From assembly GCA_902773305.1 (NCBI GenBank), contig CACYEB010000235.1, forward strand, positions 1 to 5,945: a DNA stretch of 5,945 nucleotides. The letters are read 5' to 3'. Made by a program: the position numbers and the translations under genes. Of the stretch, positions 1-5,945 are shown in pieces (positions within the stretch are counted from its first letter, which is position 1; every line of letters begins with the position of its first letter). This DNA comes from an uncultured Bacteroidia bacterium. GTDB lineage: Bacteria > Bacteroidota > Bacteroidia > Bacteroidales > UBA932. The notes under the pieces are model-generated. The model worked only from the letters and a program-made list of their open reading frames with translations. It searched no databases and had not been told where the DNA came from.

Positions 1-51
1 ATGCAAATATACAAACAATAGGATATTCAAGAAAAGGCATTATATTTGCAT
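1..51. repeat. Perfect 11-bp inverted repeat around the promoter of the beta-barrel gene
   Basis: The first 11 bases (ATGCAAATATA) are the exact reverse complement of bases 41-51 (TATATTTGCAT), with 29 bases between them. The right arm contains the -7 element of the downstream gene. The left arm carries the same TATATTTG element pointing left, so the pair could be an operator or two back-to-back promoters. The left arm may continue beyond the window edge. The repeat is seen directly; its role is inferred. Confidence 0.55.
41..48 (+). promoter_or_regulatory. Bacteroidota-type -7 promoter element for the beta-barrel gene
   Basis: TATATTTG matches the Bacteroidota -7 consensus TAnnTTTG exactly. 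It lies 51 bases before the ATG at 100, which would give an AT-rich leader of roughly 45 bases. I see no convincing -33 element (TTTG-like) about 20 bases upstream. The stretch just before the start, AAAGAAGAA, is A-rich and only weakly like a Shine-Dalgarno, which is usual in this phylum. Confidence 0.6.
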
Positions 52-99
52 GGTTTTTTGCTTGAAACTTTTTAAAACCTTAAATAATTTAAAGAAGAA

Positions 100-738
100 A
101 TGAAAAAAGTATTCGCAATTGCAGCAGCTTTGATGATGCTCGCAACTACTGCCAACGCCCAGAGCTTCGGCGCCGGTTATGTAAATTCCACAAGGACGCT
201 CACTATCGATGCCCCTGCCAACGGCTTCTATGTCGGTTTTGGATATAGCGCAGAAATTTTGCCCGGTCTCAGCCTGAACCCCGGTCTCTATTATGAGTTC
301 CTCACCAACACCAGCAAGGCCGGCGGCGACATTCTTCCCGGCATTTCCGCATCTGCCAAGGCTAAAGCCACAGAGCATTATGTGAATGTTCCCCTGCACC
401 TGAGCTATGGCCTCAACCTCTCTCCCGCGGTTAAGGTATTTGTTTACGGCGGTCCCACTGCCAACGTAGGCATTGCATCCAGCACCAAGAGTACGGCATC
501 CGGTTCCATAGATTTCATCGATGGCGCTTCAGCTTCTAAGACCAAGACCTATAACAACTACGAAAACGAGAATTTCAGCCGTTTTGACATTCTTCTCGGC
601 GCAGGCGCAGGTATCGAGGTTCTGAAGCAGTTCCGCGTTACTGCTGGTTATGACTGGGGTATGCTCGACCGTCACGCATCTGAGGATGTCACCCTCAAAC
701 GCAACCGTTTTGCCGTAGGCGCTGCATTCCTTTTCTAA
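100..738 (+). CDS. Small outer-membrane beta-barrel protein (porin-like family)
   Basis: This 212-residue protein is predicted to be exported and inserted in the outer membrane. Residues 1-20 form a classic signal peptide (MKK, a hydrophobic core, then ANA before Gln21). The mature part of about 190 residues alternates polar and hydrophobic or aromatic residues in strand-like stretches such as GFYVGFGYS, HYVNVPLHLSYGL and VKVFVYGGPTANVGI. Gly-Pro turns and a glycine-rich segment (LLGAGAGIEV) follow. The chain ends in AVGAAFLF, and a C-terminal aromatic residue is the usual signal for barrel assembly. This fits the eight-stranded 'outer membrane beta-barrel' families common in Bacteroidota. 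No OmpA-type peptidoglycan-binding domain follows, so it is a bare barrel. The charged loop near residues 120-160 (Ser, Lys and Asn rich) is probably surface exposed. It is transcribed alone from its own promoter and ends at a terminator. Its cargo or ligand cannot be read from the sequence. Confidence 0.85.
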   Translation: MKKVFAIAAALMMLATTANAQSFGAGYVNSTRTLTIDAPANGFYVGFGYSAEILPGLSLNPGLYYEFLTNTSKAGGDILPGISASAKAKATEHYVNVPLHLSYGLNLSPAVKVFVYGGPTANVGIASSTKSTASGSIDFIDGASASKTKTYNNYENENFSRFDILLGAGAGIEVLKQFRVTAGYDWGMLDRHASEDVTLKRNRFAVGAAFLF

Positions 739-757
739 ATCGACATCAGTTACATTG

Positions 758-797
758 ACAATAAAAACGGCTCCTTTTCAGGAGCCGTTTTTATTGT
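758..797. terminator. Bidirectional intrinsic terminator between convergent genes
   Basis: Bases 758-774 (ACAATAAAAACGGCTCC) and 781-797 are exact reverse complements, making a 17-bp stem with a 6-base loop. The GC-rich core is GGCTCC/GGAGCC, flanked by five A on one side and five T on the other, so it works in either direction. It begins 20 bases after the stop of the beta-barrel gene and ends 15 bases after the stop of the minus-strand gene at 813. Confidence 0.93.
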
Positions 798-812
798 AGC
801 CAGCCGATGTGG

Positions 813-1874
813 CTAAGGCAGCAGCCTGTATCTGTCATCCACCTCCGTATAGCCGGAAAGTGCATCTGCCATAAGCAGCATATTGGCTGCAATCTGATAT
901 ACCCGGCTGTCCCGGCCATGCTCCTTGAGCGAATACCAGGTAGCCGGAGAATTCTCTATATGGTCTATAAAGCGGATAGTGGGAAACCGCGCCAGCAGGT
1001 TGTTCCTGAACACGTCGGTATATCGCCGGCAAAGCATCTCCACCTCGTTTTCCAGAGCTTCCCCGGCCTCCTGCGACCGCATCTTGGAATAGACGCTGGT
1101 AAAGTCACGGTAAACATCCGCCTGATTGATGGAAACATCCTCACCGTTTTCGTTGATAAGCCAGCAGTGGTTCACGTCATCGGGATCCTTTTCTATGGCA
1201 AGGTCGTTCAGTTTGGTAAATTGGACACCGAAGAAAGTAAGCGCATCGCCGTCTGTAGAGAACTTGATCTTGGTGAAGTCAAGGCCGATGGATGCCTTTA
1301 CATAGTATTTGCCTATGTACAGCACTTTCTTCTCTCCAGGGTGAGTGATACTGTCCACAAATTTTGACAGTTTGTCGCTGAGTGCCTTCTTGTCGGCTAT
1401 CTTGTACCGGGGGTCTTCCAGAAAACGTTCCAGGGGCTCTTCCTTCACCAGATAGCCGGTCTTGTCGTATGTCATCGTCTCCAGTTTGAAACTGAGGCTG
1501 ACGTTTGCAGGGGCGTTGGCGGTCTGCGACCACGTGTCCAGCCTGCTCTCCAGTTCGCGGTTGCGGTTTTCCATCGCCGACAGCCTTTCCTGCAACCGCT
1601 TCTGCTCGCTCTCCCGTTCCAGCAGTTCGCGGGCCTTCTTGTCAAACTCGTTCTGAATAAGGTTGTTGATAGGTTGGATGGCAAACAGCATCAGCGCCAC
1701 TGTGATTGCGTTGGACAGTATTACCGCCAGGGGAGAGATAATCCTGGGGAAAAACATGAACGCCGCCACATTGACCACCACCAGAATTGCACAGAGCGCC
1801 GTCAGAAGGTAGCTGGTAACCATTTTCTTCTTGTCCAGGGCCGACTTGACCGTCTTGTTTATAAAGAGTCCCAT
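813..1874 (-). CDS. Two-TM membrane protein with coiled coil and DUF4230-like C-terminal domain
   Basis: From the ATG at 1874 the product is 353 residues. The frame is open to a TTG at 1898, but that codon lies inside the likely promoter (1896-1903), so the ATG (MGLFINKTV) is preferred. A lysine-rich N-terminus (about residues 5-17) is followed by two hydrophobic segments, about 20-42 and 47-68, separated only by a Pro-Arg-Ile-Ile turn. This forms a membrane hairpin that should leave both ends in the cytoplasm. A strongly charged heptad-like region (about 75-118, rich in Glu, Arg and Leu) is a likely coiled coil. The remaining 230 residues resemble the DUF4230 family: a KLETMTYDKTGYLV strand, then KKVLYIGKYYVKASIGLDFTKI, then a helical end with AGEALENEVEML and NNLLARF. 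DUF4230 has no established function that I know. The family match is from memory of its pattern and is moderate. The gene has its own promoter and ends at the shared bidirectional terminator. Confidence 0.72.
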   Translation of the reverse strand: MGLFINKTVKSALDKKKMVTSYLLTALCAILVVVNVAAFMFFPRIISPLAVILSNAITVALMLFAIQPINNLIQNEFDKKARELLERESEQKRLQERLSAMENRNRELESRLDTWSQTANAPANVSLSFKLETMTYDKTGYLVKEEPLERFLEDPRYKIADKKALSDKLSKFVDSITHPGEKKVLYIGKYYVKASIGLDFTKIKFSTDGDALTFFGVQFTKLNDLAIEKDPDDVNHCWLINENGEDVSINQADVYRDFTSVYSKMRSQEAGEALENEVEMLCRRYTDVFRNNLLARFPTIRFIDHIENSPATWYSLKEHGRDSRVYQIAANMLLMADALSGYTEVDDRYRLLP

Positions 1875-1895
1875 AACTTGCACATTGTAATAAGG

Positions 1896-1903
1896 CAAAT
1901 TTA
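1896..1903 (-). promoter_or_regulatory. Bacteroidota-type -7 promoter element for the two-TM protein gene
   Basis: Read on the minus strand this is TAAATTTG, an exact TAnnTTTG match. It is 21 bases before the ATG at 1874, so the leader would be only about 15-20 bases. The region where a -33 element should lie overlaps the T tract of the preceding terminator, and no TTTG is evident there. Its position argues that the in-frame TTG at 1898 is not the translation start. Confidence 0.55.
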
Positions 1904-1919
1904 TCTAATAAATGCGAAT

Positions 1920-1955
1920 AAAAAAACCGCCGCAAGCGGAGAGCCTGCGACGGTT
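1920..1955 (-). terminator. Intrinsic terminator after the BACON lipoprotein gene
   Basis: On the minus strand AACCGTCGCA (1955-1946) pairs with TGCGGCGGTT (1934-1925) through ten base pairs, one of them G-T. An 11-base loop separates the arms, and a run of seven T covers 1926-1920. It starts 19 bases after the stop codon at 1975 and isolates the lipoprotein unit from the next minus-strand gene. Confidence 0.88.
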
Positions 1956-1974
1956 AATAAAGGTCGTCAGAGTG

Positions 1975-4104
1975 TTATTGGGCAGTGAAAGGCCTCAGTT
2001 GGAAACGCTCATGATAATTGCGGTAAGCACCGTCGATATTATTCGTACCAGAGGCGAAAGTACCTGTGAAGTGTGCCTTATCACCCTTCTTAGAAGTACA
2101 ATACAGGTCGAATGTCGGATTTCCGCCATTGAATGTAACCGAACCTCCGGTAATATAGAAGTATGTTCCTGAATATTTGTTCAATACGTGCATCCTGCTA
2201 GACTCACCGGAGGCGGTGACATAATAAGCGGGAAGCAGTGTCTTCTGGCCTTCTACAGCAGTTTCGGAATAAGTATAGACACCGTCGGGAACAAGCTGGA
2301 AAGAATAGCGGTCTCTGAGGGTCGGTTCAAATACAAACTCGGGACCGAGATCAATAGCGATATAGACCTCATAGTTGCCATTGATAAACTGCCAGCCACC
2401 TGTCATGATGTTGCCGCCGTTCTCAAACACGTCACCATAGAACTGTCCGCCAATGTTAGGGCTGAAACCACCGGTATTAAAAACTGCATCTCCGTCGAAC
2501 GCAGGAACCATATTCACTGTAGCATCGCCGCTGTAAACGTCGTTGATTACAAAATCCACCGTATACGGAGTCTCGTATGCCCAGATGTATTCTCCGGATT
2601 CGTCCTGAGCCCAAGAGCCGGATTCATCAGTAGCGTGCAGGCGTACAATCACATTGCCCTTGAGTGCATAGCTATAGTAGCCTTCACCAAGGTCGGTAAT
2701 AACGAGCGTCAGTGTACCGTTCTCGTCGCCAACCAGGTATTCGCCGGTTTCATTGATGTAAGCAGAGAAATCGAATGATCCGGGAGCCGCATCCACATTG
2801 CCGTTGGGATAGCCGGATTCAATTGTCCCAGGAGTTGCAAAGGTATATGTTCCTGCAGGGAGATTGATATCTGTAAGTTCGCCGGAAGCGTTATACACAG
2901 TGAAGTCCATTGATGTAATCCAAGGCATACCTTCCTGAACGGGGCTGCCGACGTAGAGGGATACTTTCCACTCGTTGGCAGCAGTTGCATAGCAGGTATA
3001 GTAGCAAGAGTTGTAATAGAGCGAGTTAGTATATGCACCTTTGGATGCATCTTCAACAGAGAGTTCGCCCTGATAACTGTACAGGTGGTCCGCTCCGGCA
3101 ACGTCGGTAAATTGAGCAACGATGGAATAACTGCCACTTGTTTCAGCAACAGTAACGGTACCGTCAACGATTGTCATCTCTTTTCCGCCGACAACGACCT
3201 TCGTAACTCGCTTGCCCTTGCCGCACTGCAAGGAGTATGTGTTGGCAGCGTATGCTCCGGTATCATCCATAGTATACTCACCTGCGGGCACTTTTGTCTT
3301 ATCTGCAGTCTCGGGATCAGCGTTGAGAACGAGAGTAACATCGCCGTCTGCAGTAGAGAATTCGATTGCATACTGAGCAAATTGTTTGAACGAATATGTC
3401 CCTGTGTCATAGCAATCCTGTGCATTGCCCAGGAAGAGAGCGGCAGCACTGCTGGCTGCTGCATACTGAGATGCCTGGACGACCTTGTATGTCTGGAGAC
3501 TGTTTCCTGCAAATACGGTAAATACACCCACGCGGGTGTCAAGTTCGGCATTCTCTGCAACGTGAAGCACGATTTTGCCGTCAACCGGAGCAGCCTTGGT
3601 CTGGGTGATGGTAAGCCATTCTCCATCTACAATGGCAACTTCGGGAGTCAGGTTGGAATTGAAGTCAACAGCAATGTCCTGCTCGGTGAAGTCGATACCA
3701 AGGGTCACGGTGGTGTTGAACACCTCTACCTGGGACTGTACCACAGTGAACACGGTGTTCTTTGTGGTAGTGCCGTGCGTGGAACTGAGAGTTACGCGGC
3801 CTGTACGTGCGTCATAACCTTCGTTTTTGGCAACTGTCATAGTCACAGTGTTGGAACCGGCGTTGCCGGAAGCCTTGTCAAAAGTAATCCAGACAGCATC
3901 GCTGGAGATGGTCCAGGTGCCTTCGGTGGTGAAACTCATAGGTTGTACCACTCCGGCCTGGGGAGCCTGGATAGAAGTTGCATTGAGGGTGAGCAGATCC
4001 ACTATCTTCTCTACCTCGACAGGAACCTCTACGGGAACCTCTACGGTCCTGGTGCAGGCTGCCATTGCGGCAACCGCTGCGATAAGAAGTAACGTTTTTT
4101 TCAT
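1975..4104 (-). CDS. Surface-type lipoprotein with two BACON-like domains and three repeated beta-rich modules
   Basis: This 709-residue protein begins with a lipoprotein signal peptide (MKKTLLLIAAVAAMAAC), with lipidation expected at Cys17. A short linker of repeated Val-Glu-Val-Pro units (about 21-33) follows. Residues about 38-125 form a BACON domain: a Trp-Thr-Ile-Ser strand, VWITFDKASG, the Asp-Ala-Arg-Thr-Gly turn and a terminal VVQSQ. Residues about 128-212 form a more divergent BACON-like domain (WLTI, DTRVGVFTV, ending KVVQAS). BACON domains are Ig-like folds often found at the N-terminus of Bacteroidota surface proteins and are thought to bind glycans or mucin, or to act as spacers. 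From 223 to the end the chain is beta-rich, has many Gly, Tyr, Asn and Asp residues, and contains three diverged copies of one module. I see no catalytic domain, no SusD-like helical repeat and no type IX sorting domain. It starts 34 bases after the stop of the upstream pseudoprotease gene with no promoter in the gap, so co-transcription is likely. The leader is AT-rich without a Shine-Dalgarno. Lipoprotein and first BACON calls are firm; ligand unknown. Confidence 0.87.
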   Translation of the reverse strand: MKKTLLLIAAVAAMAACTRTVEVPVEVPVEVEKIVDLLTLNATSIQAPQAGVVQPMSFTTEGTWTISSDAVWITFDKASGNAGSNTVTMTVAKNEGYDARTGRVTLSSTHGTTTKNTVFTVVQSQVEVFNTTVTLGIDFTEQDIAVDFNSNLTPEVAIVDGEWLTITQTKAAPVDGKIVLHVAENAELDTRVGVFTVFAGNSLQTYKVVQASQYAAASSAAALFLGNAQDCYDTGTYSFKQFAQYAIEFSTADGDVTLVLNADPETADKTKVPAGEYTMDDTGAYAANTYSLQCGKGKRVTKVVVGGKEMTIVDGTVTVAETSGSYSIVAQFTDVAGADHLYSYQGELSVEDASKGAYTNSLYYNSCYYTCYATAANEWKVSLYVGSPVQEGMPWITSMDFTVYNASGELTDINLPAGTYTFATPGTIESGYPNGNVDAAPGSFDFSAYINETGEYLVGDENGTLTLVITDLGEGYYSYALKGNVIVRLHATDESGSWAQDESGEYIWAYETPYTVDFVINDVYSGDATVNMVPAFDGDAVFNTGGFSPNIGGQFYGDVFENGGNIMTGGWQFINGNYEVYIAIDLGPEFVFEPTLRDRYSFQLVPDGVYTYSETAVEGQKTLLPAYYVTASGESSRMHVLNKYSGTYFYITGGSVTFNGGNPTFDLYCTSKKGDKAHFTGTFASGTNNIDGAYRNYHERFQLRPFTAQ
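2053..3438 (-). repeat. Three diverged copies of an approximately 130-residue module in the lipoprotein
   Basis: Protein-level repeats cover residues about 223-347, 357-490 and 550-684. Each has a Pro-x-Gly-x-Tyr-Thr turn (VPAGEYT at 272, LPAGTYT at 415, VPDGVYT at 605). Some 40-50 residues later each has a Gly-(Thr/Ser)-(Val/Leu)-Thr strand (DGTVTV at 314, NGTLTL at 462, GGSVTF at 653). This leads into a closing Gly-containing strand (YQGELS, LKGNVIV, FTGTF). The copies differ strongly in sequence, so duplication is old. I do not recognise a named domain. Confidence 0.6.
4022..4045 (-). repeat. Two exact 12-bp tandem repeats encoding Val-Glu-Val-Pro units
   Basis: GGAACCTCTACG occurs twice back to back (4022-4033 and 4034-4045, plus-strand reading). 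It encodes the repeated V-E-V-P linker immediately after the lipidated cysteine of the lipoprotein. The unit is a multiple of three, so gain or loss of a copy changes linker length without a frameshift. Confidence 0.85.
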
Positions 4105-4138
4105 AATTGTTTTAATTGTTGGTTGATATTGTGGTTTG

Positions 4139-5945
4139 TCAGTTCATGTCCAGTGCAGTGTCTGCTATATGGATAAGGAAGTCCAGCCGGCCCCTCACAT
4201 TTGCATCCTTGGCACGCGCGCGCCCCTGACGGAGCAAGGTGCGCAACTTCTCCAGATGCTGCTTGCAAAGTATATCCATCTCTTCCAGATATGCCGTGGG
4301 AACTCCGGGCAACGGGGTGAATAAATCTTGTCCCGCATCACCGGCCAGTCCGGTGCGGAGAGGGTCGGAGTGGCGGTCGTAATTCGCCCTGAGTACCGGC
4401 GACGAATTAATGAGCGTCTGGGCCATATAGATTGCCAGGCTCTGGTCTTCCTGGGGCTCAAGACTGCCGCTCGCAGCATTGAGGAACAGTTCGTTCTCAA
4501 AGTCGGTGAGATATTCGTCGGGTGTGTAGTCGCTGCCGGCCTCTTTCCAGGCGAAAAAGACATTGTTTATGCGGCTGCGGGCACCAGTGACTGTGCTCGA
4601 ATTGAGAACAGCCATATCATTTGAGCTGCGCACCGCGCCGGCGGTGTGGAGCAGCTCTCGGTCGGCCTCTATCCAATCCCGGTCGCGCCAACTGGAGAAA
4701 ATGGTCTTGATATATTCTTTCTGAGTCTTTTTGTCTACCGGTGTGAATTTGGCCGCACCGCTGCCTACCGGATTGGTGGTCACGCCTCCGAGGCGGGAGG
4801 CAAGCAGCTGTATCGCATCGCTGTGGCCAAGCCATAGCCACTCGTAGAACAAATACCTGTCAGATGAATTCTCCAGCCGCGGGTCGTTGAGCCACTCCAG
4901 GGCGTGCCGGGCGACGTATCTTAGAGTAGCCATCCGGGAATTATATTCCGCCATAGGGTCACTGCCCAAATCGCCGCTGCGGGCACGTATGTCGCGTGCC
5001 ATCATTCCGCTGCCCTGCTCGGGCAGATAGAGGTACTCGGGGTCCCCTTCGTGAGAATCCACCAGGGCCTTGAGAAACGCTGAATCATCTTCGCCGGGGA
5101 ATACCTTGTAAAGCCACTCTATGGCGTATCTGTCATAGGTTCCGATCTGGTTGGAAACCGTCGGTACTCCTGCATAGCTGTCTTTCGGACGGGCAAGTGT
5201 ATTGAACATCGCCCCTTGGTCCATCACAGAGGCGGTGATGCCGTGCGTAGCGGTAAACGACGCATCGCGAAGCTGTTCCGGGCTGTAGGCTGCACTGCCG
5301 GCCAGATTGTCCGTCAGTCCCAGCACGTTTCCGAAAGAACGCATCACGCCGGCGCAGAGTATCTCGCACAGCGCCGGCTCTTCCGGGAAGAGGGTTGCAA
5401 AACGCCGGTCCGCCTCGCTTATCTTGAAAGCGTACTGACGCCACATCTGTGTGAGATAGCCCTGGGGAACGGTGATGGTCGCACCCAGCACGCCCCCGGT
5501 GAGTCCGCTGCCCAGAGTGCTGCTGCGCAACAGATTCACGTCGCAACCGGTGGGTACAACCTTGCAGATAAAGGGGTCGTCGGCGCAGAATGCCGAGTCT
5601 GCCGGATAGGGCACAGCCCTTATCACATCGCCCAGGCCGGCCTGGCGGAAACCGGCGTTCCAGGCCTCCAGGCCGCGGCGTATGGCGGTGCGGCGGCTGG
5701 CGGGGAACAGGGTATCAATATATACCGTGATATGGTCGCCGGGGACAAGATTCCAGCGCACGGCATCATAATCTGTCTTGACACCCTTCTCTGAAGAGAA
5801 TGTGCGGTAGCTCTGACGGCGCACGCCCACGCGGGGGTCTGCATTGCGCACCGGAATCTCCCGGTCGGGAACCAGCGAGAGCATCGTGACAAAGTTGCCG
5901 GAGATTCTGGCTTTGCGGCCGTTGCCGGAGACGCTGTTGCGGCTG
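4139..5945 (-). CDS. Zinc-metalloprotease-family protein (DUF5117/DUF4953 type) lacking the zinc site; partial at its N-terminus
   Basis: The frame is open to the right edge, so the N-terminal part lies outside. The in-frame ATG at 5884 is probably an internal methionine: 20 more in-frame codons precede it, and typical members carry a DUF5117 region ahead of this point. Numbering from that Met, landmarks of the family follow in order: a NADPRVGVRRQSY segment (14-26), a VRWNLVPGD strand (42-50), HITVYIDTLFP and GLEAWNAGFRQAG (51-83), HGITASVMDQ (214-223, the Met-turn region) and the YDRYAIEWLYK segment (250-260). A helical C-terminal half ends at 581. Family members normally have HExxHTLGLxHN between these blocks. 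Here residues 182-193 read RSFGNVLGLTDN, so both HExxH histidines, the glutamate and the third histidine are Arg, Asn, Ser and Asp. The surrounding frame is clean, so this is not a frameshift. Hydrolysis by the usual mechanism is not expected; a binding or scaffolding role is inferred. It is followed after 34 bp by the lipoprotein gene. Family assignment rests on remembered motifs. Confidence 0.82.
   Translation of the reverse strand, partial: SRNSVSGNGRKARISGNFVTMLSLVPDREIPVRNADPRVGVRRQSYRTFSSEKGVKTDYDAVRWNLVPGDHITVYIDTLFPASRRTAIRRGLEAWNAGFRQAGLGDVIRAVPYPADSAFCADDPFICKVVPTGCDVNLLRSSTLGSGLTGGVLGATITVPQGYLTQMWRQYAFKISEADRRFATLFPEEPALCEILCAGVMRSFGNVLGLTDNLAGSAAYSPEQLRDASFTATHGITASVMDQGAMFNTLARPKDSYAGVPTVSNQIGTYDRYAIEWLYKVFPGEDDSAFLKALVDSHEGDPEYLYLPEQGSGMMARDIRARSGDLGSDPMAEYNSRMATLRYVARHALEWLNDPRLENSSDRYLFYEWLWLGHSDAIQLLASRLGGVTTNPVGSGAAKFTPVDKKTQKEYIKTIFSSWRDRDWIEADRELLHTAGAVRSSNDMAVLNSSTVTGARSRINNVFFAWKEAGSDYTPDEYLTDFENELFLNAASGSLEPQEDQSLAIYMAQTLINSSPVLRANYDRHSDPLRTGLAGDAGQDLFTPLPGVPTAYLEEMDILCKQHLEKLRTLLRQGRARAKDANVRGRLDFLIHIADTALDMN

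Noticed and set aside
1..51. An invertible (phase-variable) promoter like those of Bacteroides capsule loci
   Set aside because: The 29-base spacer is too short and the arms do not resemble known recombinase sites. An operator or divergent promoter fits better.
807..1367. A 186-codon plus-strand open frame opposite the two-TM protein gene
   Set aside because: It starts just after the terminator hairpin with no promoter, and it is antisense to a gene with membrane segments and a coiled coil. No domain is recognisable.
3085..4092. A 335-codon plus-strand open frame opposite the lipoprotein gene
   Set aside because: It lies wholly antisense to a gene with a clear signal peptide and domains. 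Its translation is rich in Cys, Gly and Ser with no recognisable domain. It is a by-product of codon bias in the opposite strand.
4105..4138. A separate promoter or terminator between the pseudoprotease and lipoprotein genes
   Set aside because: The 34-base gap has no TAnnTTTG on the minus strand and no hairpin with a T tract. It shows only an AT-rich leader with a repeated AATTGTT.
5309..5341. That the missing HExxH reflects a sequencing error or frameshift
   Set aside because: Family-like residues continue in the same frame on both sides, including LGL directly after the altered positions. Four separate codon replacements without any indel are needed, which errors would not produce.
5216..5794. 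A 192-codon plus-strand open frame opposite the pseudoprotease gene
   Set aside because: The opposite strand carries convincing family motifs throughout. This frame's translation is low-complexity Ala, Gly and Arg with no known motif and no promoter.

Overview
The window looks like chromosomal DNA from a member of the Bacteroidota, most likely Bacteroidales. Four things point there: promoter elements of the TAnnTTTG type, A-rich leaders without a Shine-Dalgarno, a BACON-domain lipoprotein, and a large protein of the Bacteroidota 'zinc-dependent metalloprotease' family (DUF5117/DUF4953 type). All gene assignments come from reading the translations; no database search was possible.

Layout. A plus-strand gene (100-738) encodes a small outer-membrane beta-barrel protein behind a clear promoter. 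It converges on a minus-strand gene (813-1874) for a two-TM, coiled-coil protein with a DUF4230-like C-terminal domain. A perfect 17-bp hairpin, flanked by A and T tracts, lies between their stop codons and can terminate both. Further right, still on the minus strand, a partial gene enters from the right edge (5945 down to 4139). It is followed after 34 bp by a 709-aa lipoprotein gene (4104-1975), which ends at a strong intrinsic terminator (1920-1955). These last two genes are probably one transcription unit. The two-TM gene has its own promoter just after that terminator. Nearly every base is accounted for and no gap exceeds 100 bases.

Main point. The partial gene clearly belongs to the metalloprotease family by its surroundings: the ADPRVG and EAWN segments, the HGxTASxMD Met-turn, and the Y-D-x-x-A-I-E-W segment. 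Yet the zinc site is gone. Where the family has HExxHTLGLxHN this protein reads RSFGNVLGLTDN, so all three zinc-binding histidines and the catalytic glutamate are replaced in an intact reading frame. It therefore looks like a pseudoprotease that kept the fold and lost the chemistry. It is apparently co-expressed with a surface-type lipoprotein made of two BACON-like domains and three copies of a beta-rich module that I cannot name. A working idea is a non-catalytic envelope binding pair, in which the dead protease captures or scaffolds a ligand beside the lipoprotein. That role is inference.
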